A DNA stretch of 64,000 bases from Candidatus Babeliales bacterium. GTDB lineage: Bacteria; Babelota; Babeliae; Babelales; Chromulinivoraceae. Every line of letters begins with the position of its first letter. Within the stretch, counting starts at the first letter, position 1. Under the pieces are notes generated by a model that did no database searches, had not been told where the DNA came from, and saw only the letters and a program-made list of their open reading frames with translations. The translations under genes and the position numbers were made by a program. The stretch spans positions 124,001-188,000 of the forward strand of contig JAGOSF010000001.1 of assembly GCA_018062405.1 (NCBI GenBank), read 5' to 3'. Below are positions 27,329 to 37,300 of the stretch, in pieces.

Positions 27329-28552
27329 TTATTTTCTTAGTAACTTCATAAACTGCCTCACTTCATTTTTGATCTGAGCCAGTTTATTTTGGTCATCTCG
27401 ATTTTTTATAGCTCGATCAATGAACTCAACAATAGATTTTATATCTTTTTCTTGTGCGCCCATGGTTGTTATTGCTGGCGTTCCTAAACGAATACCACTT
27501 GGATGTAATGGCGGTTTGCTATCAAAAGGAATTGCATTACGATTAATAAAAATATCAACAGACTCGAGCAACTGCTCAACTTGCCTGCCATCTAAGCCAA
27601 TCGAAGATACATCAACCAACAGCATGTGATTATCGGTACCTCCAGTTAAAACATCATAACCGCAATTCATAAATTCTTGTGCCATAACTTGCGCATTATT
27701 AATAACCTGCTGCTGATACACCAAGAAATCTGGTTGCATTGCTTCAAGCGCAGCAACCGCTTTTGCCGCAACATGATTCATCAAAGCACCACCCTGCATG
27801 CCTGGCATCAACATTTTATCGATTTTTTTAGCAAATTGCTGCTTACACAAAATAACGCCCCCACGAGGTCCACGAAATGTTTTATGGGTTGTCATGGTGA
27901 CTACATCAGCATGCGCAACCGGTGATGGATGCAGACCAACAGCGACAAGCCCTGCTAGATGGGCGATATCTGCCAAAAAAATTGCTCCAACTTTTTGTGC
28001 AATTGCTGCAAATTTTTCAAAGTCGATGGTTCGACAATAAGCAGAAGCGCCTGCGATAATTAATTTTGGTTTATGTTCAATAGCAAGTTTTTCGATCTGG
28101 TCATAATCCAGTAAAAAGCTAACTGGGTTAACCCCGTAAGAAACGATTTTATACATCTGATGCGTCCAGTTTACGACGTGCCCGTGGGATAAATGTCCTC
28201 CGGCAGCAAGATCCATACTTAAAATTATATCACCTGGTTGGAGCAAAGCTAAATAAACTGCCGCATTTGCCTGCGAACCAGAATGAGGCTGTACATTGAC
28301 GTGATCTGCACCAAATAAAGCTTTGAATCGATCAATGGCAAGCAATTCAACTGCATCGTAGACTTTACAACCGCTATAATAACGCTGGCCTGGATAGCCT
28401 TCAACATATTTATTACAAAATATCGACCCGGCGAGATCCATCACATCTTGCGATGCATAATTTTCAGAAGCAATTAAGTTGATCCCAAGCTGTTGTCGTT
28501 GCAATTCTTGCTCTAACAAAACAGCTATTTTTAGATCTTTTAAATTTTTCAT
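27329..28552 (-). CDS. glyA: Serine hydroxymethyltransferase
   Basis: PLP enzyme interconverting serine and glycine and charging tetrahydrofolate with one-carbon units. About 407 residues from the ATG at 28552 (preceded by TTGGAT); the longer frame from 28615 adds a hydrophobic stretch not found in the family. Motifs: NLIASENYAS, EGYPGQRYYSG, the PLP-lysine site TTHKTFRGPRGG, and SGIRLGTPAITTMG. It diverges from efp. Confidence 0.97.
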   Translation of the reverse strand: MKNLKDLKIAVLLEQELQRQQLGINLIASENYASQDVMDLAGSIFCNKYVEGYPGQRYYSGCKVYDAVELLAIDRFKALFGADHVNVQPHSGSQANAAVYLALLQPGDIILSMDLAAGGHLSHGHVVNWTHQMYKIVSYGVNPVSFLLDYDQIEKLAIEHKPKLIIAGASAYCRTIDFEKFAAIAQKVGAIFLADIAHLAGLVAVGLHPSPVAHADVVTMTTHKTFRGPRGGVILCKQQFAKKIDKMLMPGMQGGALMNHVAAKAVAALEAMQPDFLVYQQQVINNAQVMAQEFMNCGYDVLTGGTDNHMLLVDVSSIGLDGRQVEQLLESVDIFINRNAIPFDSKPPLHPSGIRLGTPAITTMGAQEKDIKSIVEFIDRAIKNRDDQNKLAQIKNEVRQFMKLLRK

Positions 28553-28655
28553 AAGACATCCAATTATTAAGCAAAACCTTCCTTTTAGGAAAACACAGAC
28601 CGACAAAAAATACAATAAAACCTTCTATAAAAACAGTTTTACCTTATTTGGTCAG

Positions 28656-28684
28656 TTGCTTTTTTTTCTGCATCATTTTATACT
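28656..28684 (+). promoter_or_regulatory. Promoter of efp-nusB
   Basis: TTGCTT (28656-28661), a 17-nt spacer, TATACT (28679-28684), 36 bp before the efp start. Confidence 0.55.
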
Positions 28685-28720
28685 TTTAATAGAGAGTTAA
28701 AAATCCCTATTTTAAAGGAT

Positions 28721-29290
28721 ATGCCTGTGGTATCGACGTCTGATTTTAAAAAAGGCCGCAAAATTTTATATGATAATGCACCTTACATGGTTATTGATTT
28801 TATGCATGTAAAACCGGGTAAAGGCGGTGCGTATGTTCGTACAAAAATGAAAAACATGATTACTGGTCTTATGCACGAAGTAACGTTCCACTCAGGTGAA
28901 AAATTCGAAGATCCAGGTTTAGAATATAAAGATATGCAATATCTTTATAACGATGAATCATTATTCCACTTCATGGATTTAGATTCTTATGAACAAGTTT
29001 CTTTAAATAAAAATCAAATGGATGAAGCTTTCGACTATCTTAAAGAACAATCAATCTATAATGCTCTTTATTTCCAAGGTCGATTAATCGCAATGAGTGC
29101 TCCAATGTTTATGGAACTCAAAGTTACTGATGCCCCAGCTGGAGTTAAAGGTAATACTGCTCAAGGCGGAGCTACAAAAACAGTTACGCTTGAAACAGGT
29201 TCAACACTTCAAGTTCCTTTATTTGTTGTAGAAGGCGATATTTTAAAAGTTGATACTCGTACAAATGAGTATATTGAACGAATTAAATAG
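28721..29290 (+). CDS. efp: Elongation factor P
   Basis: Rescues ribosomes stalled on polyproline. 189 residues with the three beta-barrel domains of the family. The loop HVKPGKGGAYVR carries Lys34, the residue modified in E. coli by EpmA. C-terminal signature LETGSTLQVPLFVVEGD. AAGGAT lies very close to the ATG at 28721, so a GTG at 28727 is a possible true start. nusB follows 9 bp later. Confidence 0.97.
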   Translation: MPVVSTSDFKKGRKILYDNAPYMVIDFMHVKPGKGGAYVRTKMKNMITGLMHEVTFHSGEKFEDPGLEYKDMQYLYNDESLFHFMDLDSYEQVSLNKNQMDEAFDYLKEQSIYNALYFQGRLIAMSAPMFMELKVTDAPAGVKGNTAQGGATKTVTLETGSTLQVPLFVVEGDILKVDTRTNEYIERIK

Positions 29291-29299
29291 GCACATTTC

Positions 29300-29812
29300 A
29301 TGAGCGACCACAATGATCAAGAAACTATTGTAAATAATGAGTTCAACTCAGATTTAATTTCAGAGAATATTACAGCTCGTAGAAAAATGCGATCATTGTT
29401 GTTTCATATTTTATATGCAGCAGATGCTTTTGACTATGAAACGCCAGCTGAACAAATTGCTGCAAATTTCAATCGAGAATACAACACGGGCATTGAGCTG
29501 GATGGTGAAATTATAAAAACAGTCAACGAAGTTGCAAAAAGAAGAAACGAACTTGATGAGCAAATGATTCCGTTTCTTGAAAATTGGAAGTTTGAACGTA
29601 TTGGTCGCTGTACTTTATTAGTTTTGCGTTACGCTATCTGGGAAATTTTATATACAACAACGCCACACAGCATTGTCATTAACGAAGCTATCGAACTTGC
29701 AAAATGTTTTGCTGAGCAAGATTCATACAAATTCGTTAACGGTATTCTTGATAAAATTTATAACAGTATCAAGCCAGAAGAAGCTGGTAGTGATAACGAA
29801 AATCTCGATTAA
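29300..29812 (+). CDS. nusB: Transcription antitermination factor NusB
   Basis: All-helical factor that binds boxA of rRNA leaders together with NusE. 170 residues; the first ~25 and last ~12 residues are acidic extensions. Core motifs: RRKMRSLLFHILYAADAFD, RIGRCTLLVLRYAIWEIL, and VINEAIELAKCFAEQDSYKFVNGILD. The efp-nusB pairing is common in bacteria. Confidence 0.95.
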   Translation: MSDHNDQETIVNNEFNSDLISENITARRKMRSLLFHILYAADAFDYETPAEQIAANFNREYNTGIELDGEIIKTVNEVAKRRNELDEQMIPFLENWKFERIGRCTLLVLRYAIWEILYTTTPHSIVINEAIELAKCFAEQDSYKFVNGILDKIYNSIKPEEAGSDNENLD

Positions 29813-29855
29813 AAAAAGAGCACGTAATTTTTTAAATTACGTGCTCTTTTTTTAT
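29811..29855. terminator. Bidirectional terminator between nusB and the M23 gene
   Basis: A perfect stem AAAAAGAGCACGTAATTT / AAATTACGTGCTCTTTTT with A- and T-runs on both sides. Confidence 0.92.
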
Positions 29856-29886
29856 CAACTAAAATTACAGAAATTTTTTATATTTT

Positions 29887-31110
29887 CTAAATTATAAATT
29901 CTCTTTTTGTCCATTGCATAGGATCAACTGCGATATTGCCAACTCGAATTTCCCAATGTAAATGGTAGCCGTTTGCATAACCAGTTTTGCCCATCGTGCC
30001 AATCGGATTACCTTTTCTCACTTTTTGGCCAACTTCAAGATTTGCGTACGTCTCAAGATGGAAATACATCGATAAAATTCCCCAACCGTGATCAATAATA
30101 ATGGTGTTGCCACTATGAACATAACGATCTTTTAAAACCACAACACCAGCTTGACTTGCCCACACAACACTACGAGGTGCAGATGCAACCATATCCAAAG
30201 CTTTGTGTGTGTAACAACCACGCTCCTGAGCAACGCGCTGCACACCAAAATCTGTGGTGATTGCTGTCATTGCTAACGGCACTTCAAAAATACCCTGCCA
30301 CATTTTTTCTTTAATAGATTTTTGCGTCAACTCTTCCATTTTCAATTCAAAGTCTTTTTCAGAAAGTTCTGTAAATTCTCGTTCCCGATCAAGAGCGCCA
30401 GATGGAACATGTAACATTTTTTTCTTAAATACTGCAGCTGTTACTTGGAAGGTTCCCTGTAGATCAAAATGATTACAAACATGATCATCAATTGCAATTG
30501 CAAATCCATAATCTGATGGATGCTGTTCACACTCAACAGGAATAAACGCTTCGTACATTAAAGAACCATGCGTTTCTGGATACGCAAAATACTCACGAGA
30601 TAATGCCGTGACAACAGCTTGCTTAATTGGTTTATTCACCTGAAATTGTAAATGAAAACATCTGCCTTGCAAAACTTTATTGTCTGAATTTGGTTTAAAA
30701 AAACCTGCATGCAATTGTGCATTATCAACATAAAAAACTCGGTCAATTTCAACTTTATTTTGATGTTTTGCACCACTGATTGCAATAAATTTCAATGTAT
30801 GTTTTCCATTGTCCATCGTATCGACAGGAATAGAAAAACTATGCTCAAATGATGATCGAGATACACTATAATTCAATTTAAATGGTTTGCCATCAACAAG
30901 AATCGAATAGGTTGCAACTTTGTATGGATGCGTTCCTAAAATTTTACCCGATAACTTTCCTGCAAAATAAGCTCCATCTTCAACACCTTCGATCATGATA
31001 ACCGGATCTGAACAGTTTCCATAGTACAAATAAATATTATTACCAATGTACCAAGAGAATAATCCAACAAAAATTAGTGCAAAATATTTTGCATATTTCA
31101 TCATGCGCAT
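29887..31110 (-). CDS. M23-family peptidoglycan endopeptidase, membrane-anchored
   Basis: 407 residues. An N-terminal membrane segment (KYFALIFVGLFSWYIGNNIYL), two beta-rich middle domains, and a C-terminal LytM domain with all four zinc/catalytic positions: THKALDMV (His and Asp of HxxxD), HGWGILSMYFHLE, and YHLHWEIR (HxH). The catalytic set is complete, so an active endopeptidase is likely rather than an EnvC/NlpD-type activator. GAAGG just upstream leaves the choice between the ATGs at 31110 and 31104 open. Confidence 0.9.
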   Translation of the reverse strand: MRMMKYAKYFALIFVGLFSWYIGNNIYLYYGNCSDPVIMIEGVEDGAYFAGKLSGKILGTHPYKVATYSILVDGKPFKLNYSVSRSSFEHSFSIPVDTMDNGKHTLKFIAISGAKHQNKVEIDRVFYVDNAQLHAGFFKPNSDNKVLQGRCFHLQFQVNKPIKQAVVTALSREYFAYPETHGSLMYEAFIPVECEQHPSDYGFAIAIDDHVCNHFDLQGTFQVTAAVFKKKMLHVPSGALDREREFTELSEKDFELKMEELTQKSIKEKMWQGIFEVPLAMTAITTDFGVQRVAQERGCYTHKALDMVASAPRSVVWASQAGVVVLKDRYVHSGNTIIIDHGWGILSMYFHLETYANLEVGQKVRKGNPIGTMGKTGYANGYHLHWEIRVGNIAVDPMQWTKREFII

Positions 31111-31306
31111 GCCTTCAATAAAAAATAAGAAATTTGTAAAAAGAGATCTGTTTAACGCTTTAAAGATACCTTAAATTTGATAATAAATAAAATTCTTGCA
31201 TTTTCATCATGCATTCTTTTATATCTGAAACAAGTTGTCACATTTTTTTGATAGACGCTAAGATGATAAATGTATAGTTAAAAACAAACAAAGCTAAAGT
31301 TTTACC

Positions 31307-32605
31307 ATGAAAAAAATAGTTATTATCGCACAAATTATCATGCTTATAAACTATCCCCAATCTTTGATAACAAGCGCAAAAAGTAGCGCTGAATCTTGGC
31401 CTATCATCAACAGAATATCACGCTCAACACTTCCTGCAGACTTGCAAGTTGAAGCAAAAAATACAAAAATGTCGGTGCTCAAACCTTCTGATGCACAACG
31501 AGATATTTTATACCAAAATTATCCAAATGGATCTGTTTTGTTTCCAAAAAACAATGATCTTGCAACAAAATTTAATGCGATGATTCAATCGATTCAAAAA
31601 AATAAAAATGTTATAGAATTTTTTAGAAAAATTCAGATAAAAGCGCTCAACCAACTTTATGCCTATATCATGAAAATTTATACAAATTTAAACCTCATCA
31701 ATCCTGGAGCTCTAGAAAAAGATGATGTCACAACTGCTAACCTTGCAATCTATGTAGCAGATGAAGCTCACTACGCAACTAATCAAAAAAAAATCCTTAT
31801 GAATCATTTTCTCAACATCATTCAAGCTCAATTTAGCAGTTCGATTATATCTTACTTGCCAACTATGCCTACTGATCTTGCTGCAACGTTTGGACAAATG
31901 TTTATACAAAATGATTGCGGTATCGACCTTACAGAATTTACAAAAAATCAAACTGACCCAACAATTATTGCAGAACAAACTGCGGCTTTAAATTTTCTAA
32001 AATTATACATAGATTTTTATCAAACCTACACGACATATCTTTATAAAATTGATGAAACTGGGGTAAATCAGTACAGTTCTTTAGCGCAAGAGATTCAAAC
32101 CTATCTTAAAAGCTCAACAACTAATAACCCCATGAATCCTTCTATGTTTTTTTATGATGCAGAATCGATGCGATCAATTCGATACATTCCTTTTGCTGCA
32201 AGTACCCTTCCGAAAAATTCTAGTTCTATTCCTTGGGCTCCAATAATTACTGACGCTGCTACAAAAAACTTGATAGTCAATGGGCACGAAATAGCTTACT
32301 TTAAAGATAGCGCGGGCAAAAAAACTCAAATTCAATCACAAGCTCAATCTCTTTTTCTGTTAACTGAAGTTGGTCATAATCTTTTTGAAGAAGAACTTTT
32401 AGCGCAACCAGGTTGGCTAAATAATCAAAACGGCTGCATCAGAATTTTACGTGGTTGCCTTGGTGACTGCTCTGCTCTTATTGGCATGGGAATTCTTGAT
32501 GAAACAATCGAAGCAATTTTACAAAAGATTGCAACTCCGCCTATAAAAAACAGTCCCGTTCTTCAATCAGCACAAAAAACTTCTGCTGTTGAAAAGAGAA
32601 AATAA
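31307..32605 (+). CDS. Large secreted protein, first gene of a three-gene operon
   Basis: 432 residues, not recognised. Signal peptide (IVIIAQIIMLINYPQS), then a mainly helical domain (about 75-300) and a C-terminal part with a small Cys pair (GCIRILRGCLGDCSALIG). It contains NYPNGSVLFP, a MORN-like unit as in the protein at 26044. The next gene starts 2 bp after its stop, so the operon is tight. A possible promoter TTGTCA with TAAGAT lies near 31235. Confidence 0.78.
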   Translation: MKKIVIIAQIIMLINYPQSLITSAKSSAESWPIINRISRSTLPADLQVEAKNTKMSVLKPSDAQRDILYQNYPNGSVLFPKNNDLATKFNAMIQSIQKNKNVIEFFRKIQIKALNQLYAYIMKIYTNLNLINPGALEKDDVTTANLAIYVADEAHYATNQKKILMNHFLNIIQAQFSSSIISYLPTMPTDLAATFGQMFIQNDCGIDLTEFTKNQTDPTIIAEQTAALNFLKLYIDFYQTYTTYLYKIDETGVNQYSSLAQEIQTYLKSSTTNNPMNPSMFFYDAESMRSIRYIPFAASTLPKNSSSIPWAPIITDAATKNLIVNGHEIAYFKDSAGKKTQIQSQAQSLFLLTEVGHNLFEEELLAQPGWLNNQNGCIRILRGCLGDCSALIGMGILDETIEAILQKIATPPIKNSPVLQSAQKTSAVEKRK

Positions 32606-32607
32606 TC

Positions 32608-34341
32608 ATGAGCGATAAATCCTATCTACCTCAATGTCTTTTTTTCGTAATTTTATTTTTTACTGCTGGCTGCACCAATCAAAAAGAAGATTCTATAAAA
32701 AATAATTCTTTGCAACAGGCTCATTTTGCCTCAAGCGATATTGATGAATTTGTCGAAATGCTGTATGGCAAAAATGGAGCAGAGTTAAGCCTTGAACAGA
32801 TTTTTATGATGCAAGATTTGATAAAAAGTTTATTGTCATTATCGCAAGAAAAGGAACAACAAGTTGCTGCAAAAACAATCAAAATGCTGCAAGAAAAAAT
32901 AACTGAACAGTCGCAACTGACAAAACTTGTCAACACTTACATCATGACGCATCTACAACAATTTGCTCATGACAACCAAGATTCAGAAGATACCGATCCT
33001 GTTATCGCTGAAATCGCGCAAAAAATCGTTGATTATATCAACATTGAACAAACCGATATATTCTCTCATGAAAAAACAAAACATCTTTTTATAACAATTT
33101 TAGAACGTTCTTTAGAGAGCTATAAAAATCAACAAAAAAATTATCCTCTGCCTGCTCTTATTGATTTTTGGACACCAGAAACTGGGAAAATGATTCTTCA
33201 AAATTATGACCCTTCAGATGAAGTAAAAATACAGATGATTGGGGCAATGCTGCTTGATATGGCTATCATGATGGGAGCTACAATGGGTGCTTCTATGGCA
33301 AACGCAGAACTTGGAACACAGGCACAGGCTCTTGCAAATCAAATTAATAAAAATAATCAAACGATTCAAACTACCATGCAAGCTTTTCATGAAAACGCAC
33401 AAAAAAAACAACAAATTGAATTACAAGCAATGATATCTGCCTTTTCTAAAGCTCAGCAAAATGTACAATCTCAAATGACACAAGCTTCACAATCATTAAA
33501 CCTTGAACTTGAATACCTCTATAAAAATATCAGTATTGATCAACCACAACAAAATTATATTTTTAATCAAATTCAGTATGATCAACTGTTCACACTTGGA
33601 ACAATGCTCACTCCGGAAGGACCTTTGTGGAAAAACCCATTTTCTGTCGGAGATTGGGAATACGAAAAAAGTAGTAACAGCTTTTGGCAATATCAAAGCG
33701 CACCTCTTTTTAATAAAAAAACTGATAGCTCTGGCAACGAAACCAGCTCATCCCTCCAAGCAGAAAACAACTCTATTTTTGCTGAATATTTTACCAAAAA
33801 TAAAACGTATACAATTTCAGGATCGATTACATTGTACGCAGTCAGTTATCCGTTTTTTGCAGGAATTATGTTCAACAAGTCTCGTTGGATCTCTGGGGAT
33901 TTTGAATCTATTCGAAAATGTAGAATGATTGGAATTTTTGGTACATCTGCAACAGATGTTGGGATTTATTGTGCGCAACAATTTACCATGACTGATGATC
34001 AGCTTAAAAATGCCCCATCTGAAAATCCAATTCAAACACCGCTCCAACAAATTATTAATCATAAAATTCAACCTAGTTTACCTTTGCCTACAAATCTTGT
34101 TGCAGCGCTGCCAGCAACTTTATATTTTTCTATTGATAATGCTCCAACTTCAGTCACGTTTAATTTTTGGATTGATGAAAATAATAGATCGATTCCTATA
34201 ACTATCGACAAGCTTGATGATGAAATATATCGCTATCACGGAATAGGTTTTATTTGTCCTGGCGCAACTGCAGAATTTAAACTCACACAGCCAACAGATT
34301 TTATTTTCTCAGATCAAGCAATTTCTAACTACAAGGATTAA
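32608..34341 (+). CDS. Lipoprotein, second gene of the operon
   Basis: 577 residues. Lipobox FFTAGC near residue 22, so a lipid-anchored exported protein. Then an acidic helical region, a coiled coil (about 225-310) with MGATMGASMANAEL and a Gln-rich helix, and a C-terminal beta domain beginning near TISGSITLYAVSYPFFAGI. That last domain resembles in layout the beta domain late in the 1724-residue neighbour (both follow a hydrophobic strand with glycine turns), which would fit a shared binding role. Not a known family. Confidence 0.8.
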   Translation: MSDKSYLPQCLFFVILFFTAGCTNQKEDSIKNNSLQQAHFASSDIDEFVEMLYGKNGAELSLEQIFMMQDLIKSLLSLSQEKEQQVAAKTIKMLQEKITEQSQLTKLVNTYIMTHLQQFAHDNQDSEDTDPVIAEIAQKIVDYINIEQTDIFSHEKTKHLFITILERSLESYKNQQKNYPLPALIDFWTPETGKMILQNYDPSDEVKIQMIGAMLLDMAIMMGATMGASMANAELGTQAQALANQINKNNQTIQTTMQAFHENAQKKQQIELQAMISAFSKAQQNVQSQMTQASQSLNLELEYLYKNISIDQPQQNYIFNQIQYDQLFTLGTMLTPEGPLWKNPFSVGDWEYEKSSNSFWQYQSAPLFNKKTDSSGNETSSSLQAENNSIFAEYFTKNKTYTISGSITLYAVSYPFFAGIMFNKSRWISGDFESIRKCRMIGIFGTSATDVGIYCAQQFTMTDDQLKNAPSENPIQTPLQQIINHKIQPSLPLPTNLVAALPATLYFSIDNAPTSVTFNFWIDENNRSIPITIDKLDDEIYRYHGIGFICPGATAEFKLTQPTDFIFSDQAISNYKD

Positions 34342-34345
34342 GAAT

Positions 34346-37300
34346 ATGAAAAAAAGAAACCTCGCAGTTCTTTTTCTCCTCTTTTTCGGATATACCAATA
34401 TATTCCTCAGCGCAAAAATAGAGACGAAGCAAATTCAATCCACACCAATACAATCTCTCGAAGATGCGAAAAATAAAACTGCAGAAATATTATTTTCGCA
34501 AATAATGCCAACAAATTCGATCAATGAACAGATTATTCACACCATCTATGGACCAACAGGTCTCAATGTAGCGCAAAGTTTTATGGATAAAATAAAAAAA
34601 GCTTACTGTTATCTTGAATTTTTAGTCAAACTCGACAAAGTAAAAACTGATGCAAAGCTTATTAGCTATAAAAAATCATTTGAATCTTTTATCACACAAC
34701 AAAAAGAAAACAAACCCTTGATCCCAACTCAAGAACTGGTAGAAAGTGATGATTGGAAATCTATTGCAGTTACAGCTCAAGACCTCACCGACAGCCCTGC
34801 ATGGCAAATTTTTCTTAAAGGAATGGTCTGTGATAGCTTTGGCAACATTTCAGAAACAATGACCGATATTATTGCAACTCAAAATCAAATAGGGACGTAC
34901 TTACAAAATATAGAAACTGCTTACCCAACAGATGAATATACCAAGCTACGCCTTTATTTAGAATCAATAGAGATTCAATCTTTGTTAGAATCAAAACAAC
35001 GACAATATTACCTTGAACAAACTCATGACTGGCAAAAACTCAGCTCTTCAAAATTACAAGAAGCTTTGGAGGAATTTAAAAAATCCGAATTTTATAATTA
35101 TACACACGACTCTGCACAAACTGCCTCAATAAAAAACTCAAAAAAGAATAATAAAAAGCCTATTGTTCCAAGCCCAACTCAAGAACAAATCATCTGTTAT
35201 TTTATGTTGAATTACATTCAAACAACATTGTTCCATGCACTCAGTACAGAAAACGTACAACAAATTATCTTGAGTGCAAGTTCTGGTAACCTATCCCCAA
35301 ATTTTTTCTGTTATAAAATAACAGACTTTATCTATCTTTATGATTTTTTAACTCTCAAAGACGCATGTCAAGCAAACAGAACATCTCCACAAGTTACAAC
35401 CTTAAGCATAACTCAGCCTTATGACGAACCTACAACCGATCTGTCTGACAAAACAAATCAATCCAATAAAAAAAATCAAGCAACAGAAAAAGGATCAACT
35501 TCGCAAATTCAAGCAAGCCAAGCAGATGATGAATTAATCAAGAAAATTTTTACAAAAGAATTCCCTACAAAATCCATTCACGAAAAAAACATCGACGAAA
35601 TCTATGGCGCTACGGGTTTAAATATTGCTCAAGATTTATTAGAAAATATTAAAAAAACGTACTGTTACCTTGAATTTTTAGTCAAGCTTCATAAAGTAAA
35701 AAACAATGCCCAATACAAACAATACAAAACATATTTTAAAGATTTCATGACGCTTCCTGCAGATCAAAGCCCAATTATTCCAACACAAAATCTTGTTGAA
35801 AGTAATGGATGGGATTCTGTTCCTGTAACAGAAAAGGAAATTCAAGACAGCTCTGCATGGCAAGCTTTTTTGAAATTAATAATCTGCGATTCTTTTGACA
35901 GCACAACAGAATTTATTATTGATATTGCACAAGTTAACGAGCAAATGTCGGTCTACATCGCTAACATAGAAAAAGGTTATAATAACTCTGTATTTACCGA
36001 CATGCGTTTATATTCAGAATCGATTCAACTCGAAGAACTATTGCGGTCGCATCAAAAACTATTGTATTTGGAACAGTGTGATGATTGGAAAAATCTTGAT
36101 GATAAAAAACTACAAGCAGCTATCGAAACCTTTAAAAAAACTGAGCTTTATGTATCAATTCATCCAGATGATGAGCCTTCAAAAAATGTAAATAAAGGGG
36201 CTGAAAAAAAATCTGTTTCATTGCAAGCAAAAGAGCAAGTTTTAACTTATTTTATGTTAGCGTCTTTACAAAAAAATGTTTGCGATCTTATAACGCTTGA
36301 TAATGTACAAAAGTTTTTACCTGAAGCATCCTCAAATAAAATATCTCCAAACTTCTTTGCTTATCAAAGCTCTGACTTTGTTTATTTGTATGATTATCTA
36401 ACATTATCAAAGCTCACAGAACAAAATAAAGTTTCGACTCAGACAACTGATGCAGATAACAACGATGATACCAATGATGAATCTCATAATACGGTTGTTA
36501 TTCAAAAGAGCAAAAATCCATTTGCAAAAACTAATAAAGCTACCAATAAATTTTTTGAAAAATCGAACAAAGCTACCAGTAAAGCTTTTGCAAAATCGAA
36601 TAAAGGATTAGTAAAAACAATAGTTGATATCAATACAGGAATTGGAAAAATGGGCATGGGTCTTGCCACTGGATTTATCGAAATGTCTGCTGGCTTAGCT
36701 TATGGATTTACAGCGATAGGTTCAAAATCTCTTGCCGAAAAAAATCAGCAGATTGTCAGAAAAAAAATGAATGCTCATAAAAAAGAGCTTGCCAAAGCTT
36801 TTGCCTCGATCACTGTTATTGTCATTGGAAGTTTACTCTTTCCTTTAAGTCCAGTACTTTTTGGGGCTGCTTTTACAAGTCAGTTCGTTGGTTCAATGAT
36901 TGTTGATAAACGAGTCAGCGAGCCAATTATGAAATCTTTAACGATAGTCTTTATGCCAATCATGGTAGGCATGGCAATCATCACCAATGGCATGACAACT
37001 GGATTTATCGAGATGTCTGCAGGTTGTACCCTTGCTGGGTGTAGCATCGCAGTTGCTTTTGGCGCTCAAAAAATTAATCCAAAACTAGAAGCCGAAAAAG
37101 TCAGGGCTAAGTTAGAAAAATATAGAGCGACACTGAACATTGTTATGAGTGTTGTTTTTGTTATTGTCGTCAGCGTTATCGTTGTCGCTATCACAATTCT
37201 TACTGGAGGCACGACAGCTGCTCCCATGGTACTTGTTGAAGAAGCTGTATTTAATCCGTTAATAGTTAGCACTGCAAGTGGCCAGGCTGCATTAACAGCT

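Noticed and set aside
33503-33928. 141-codon plus-strand frame inside the lipoprotein gene
   Set aside because: Shadow of the 577-residue frame; no start site of its own.
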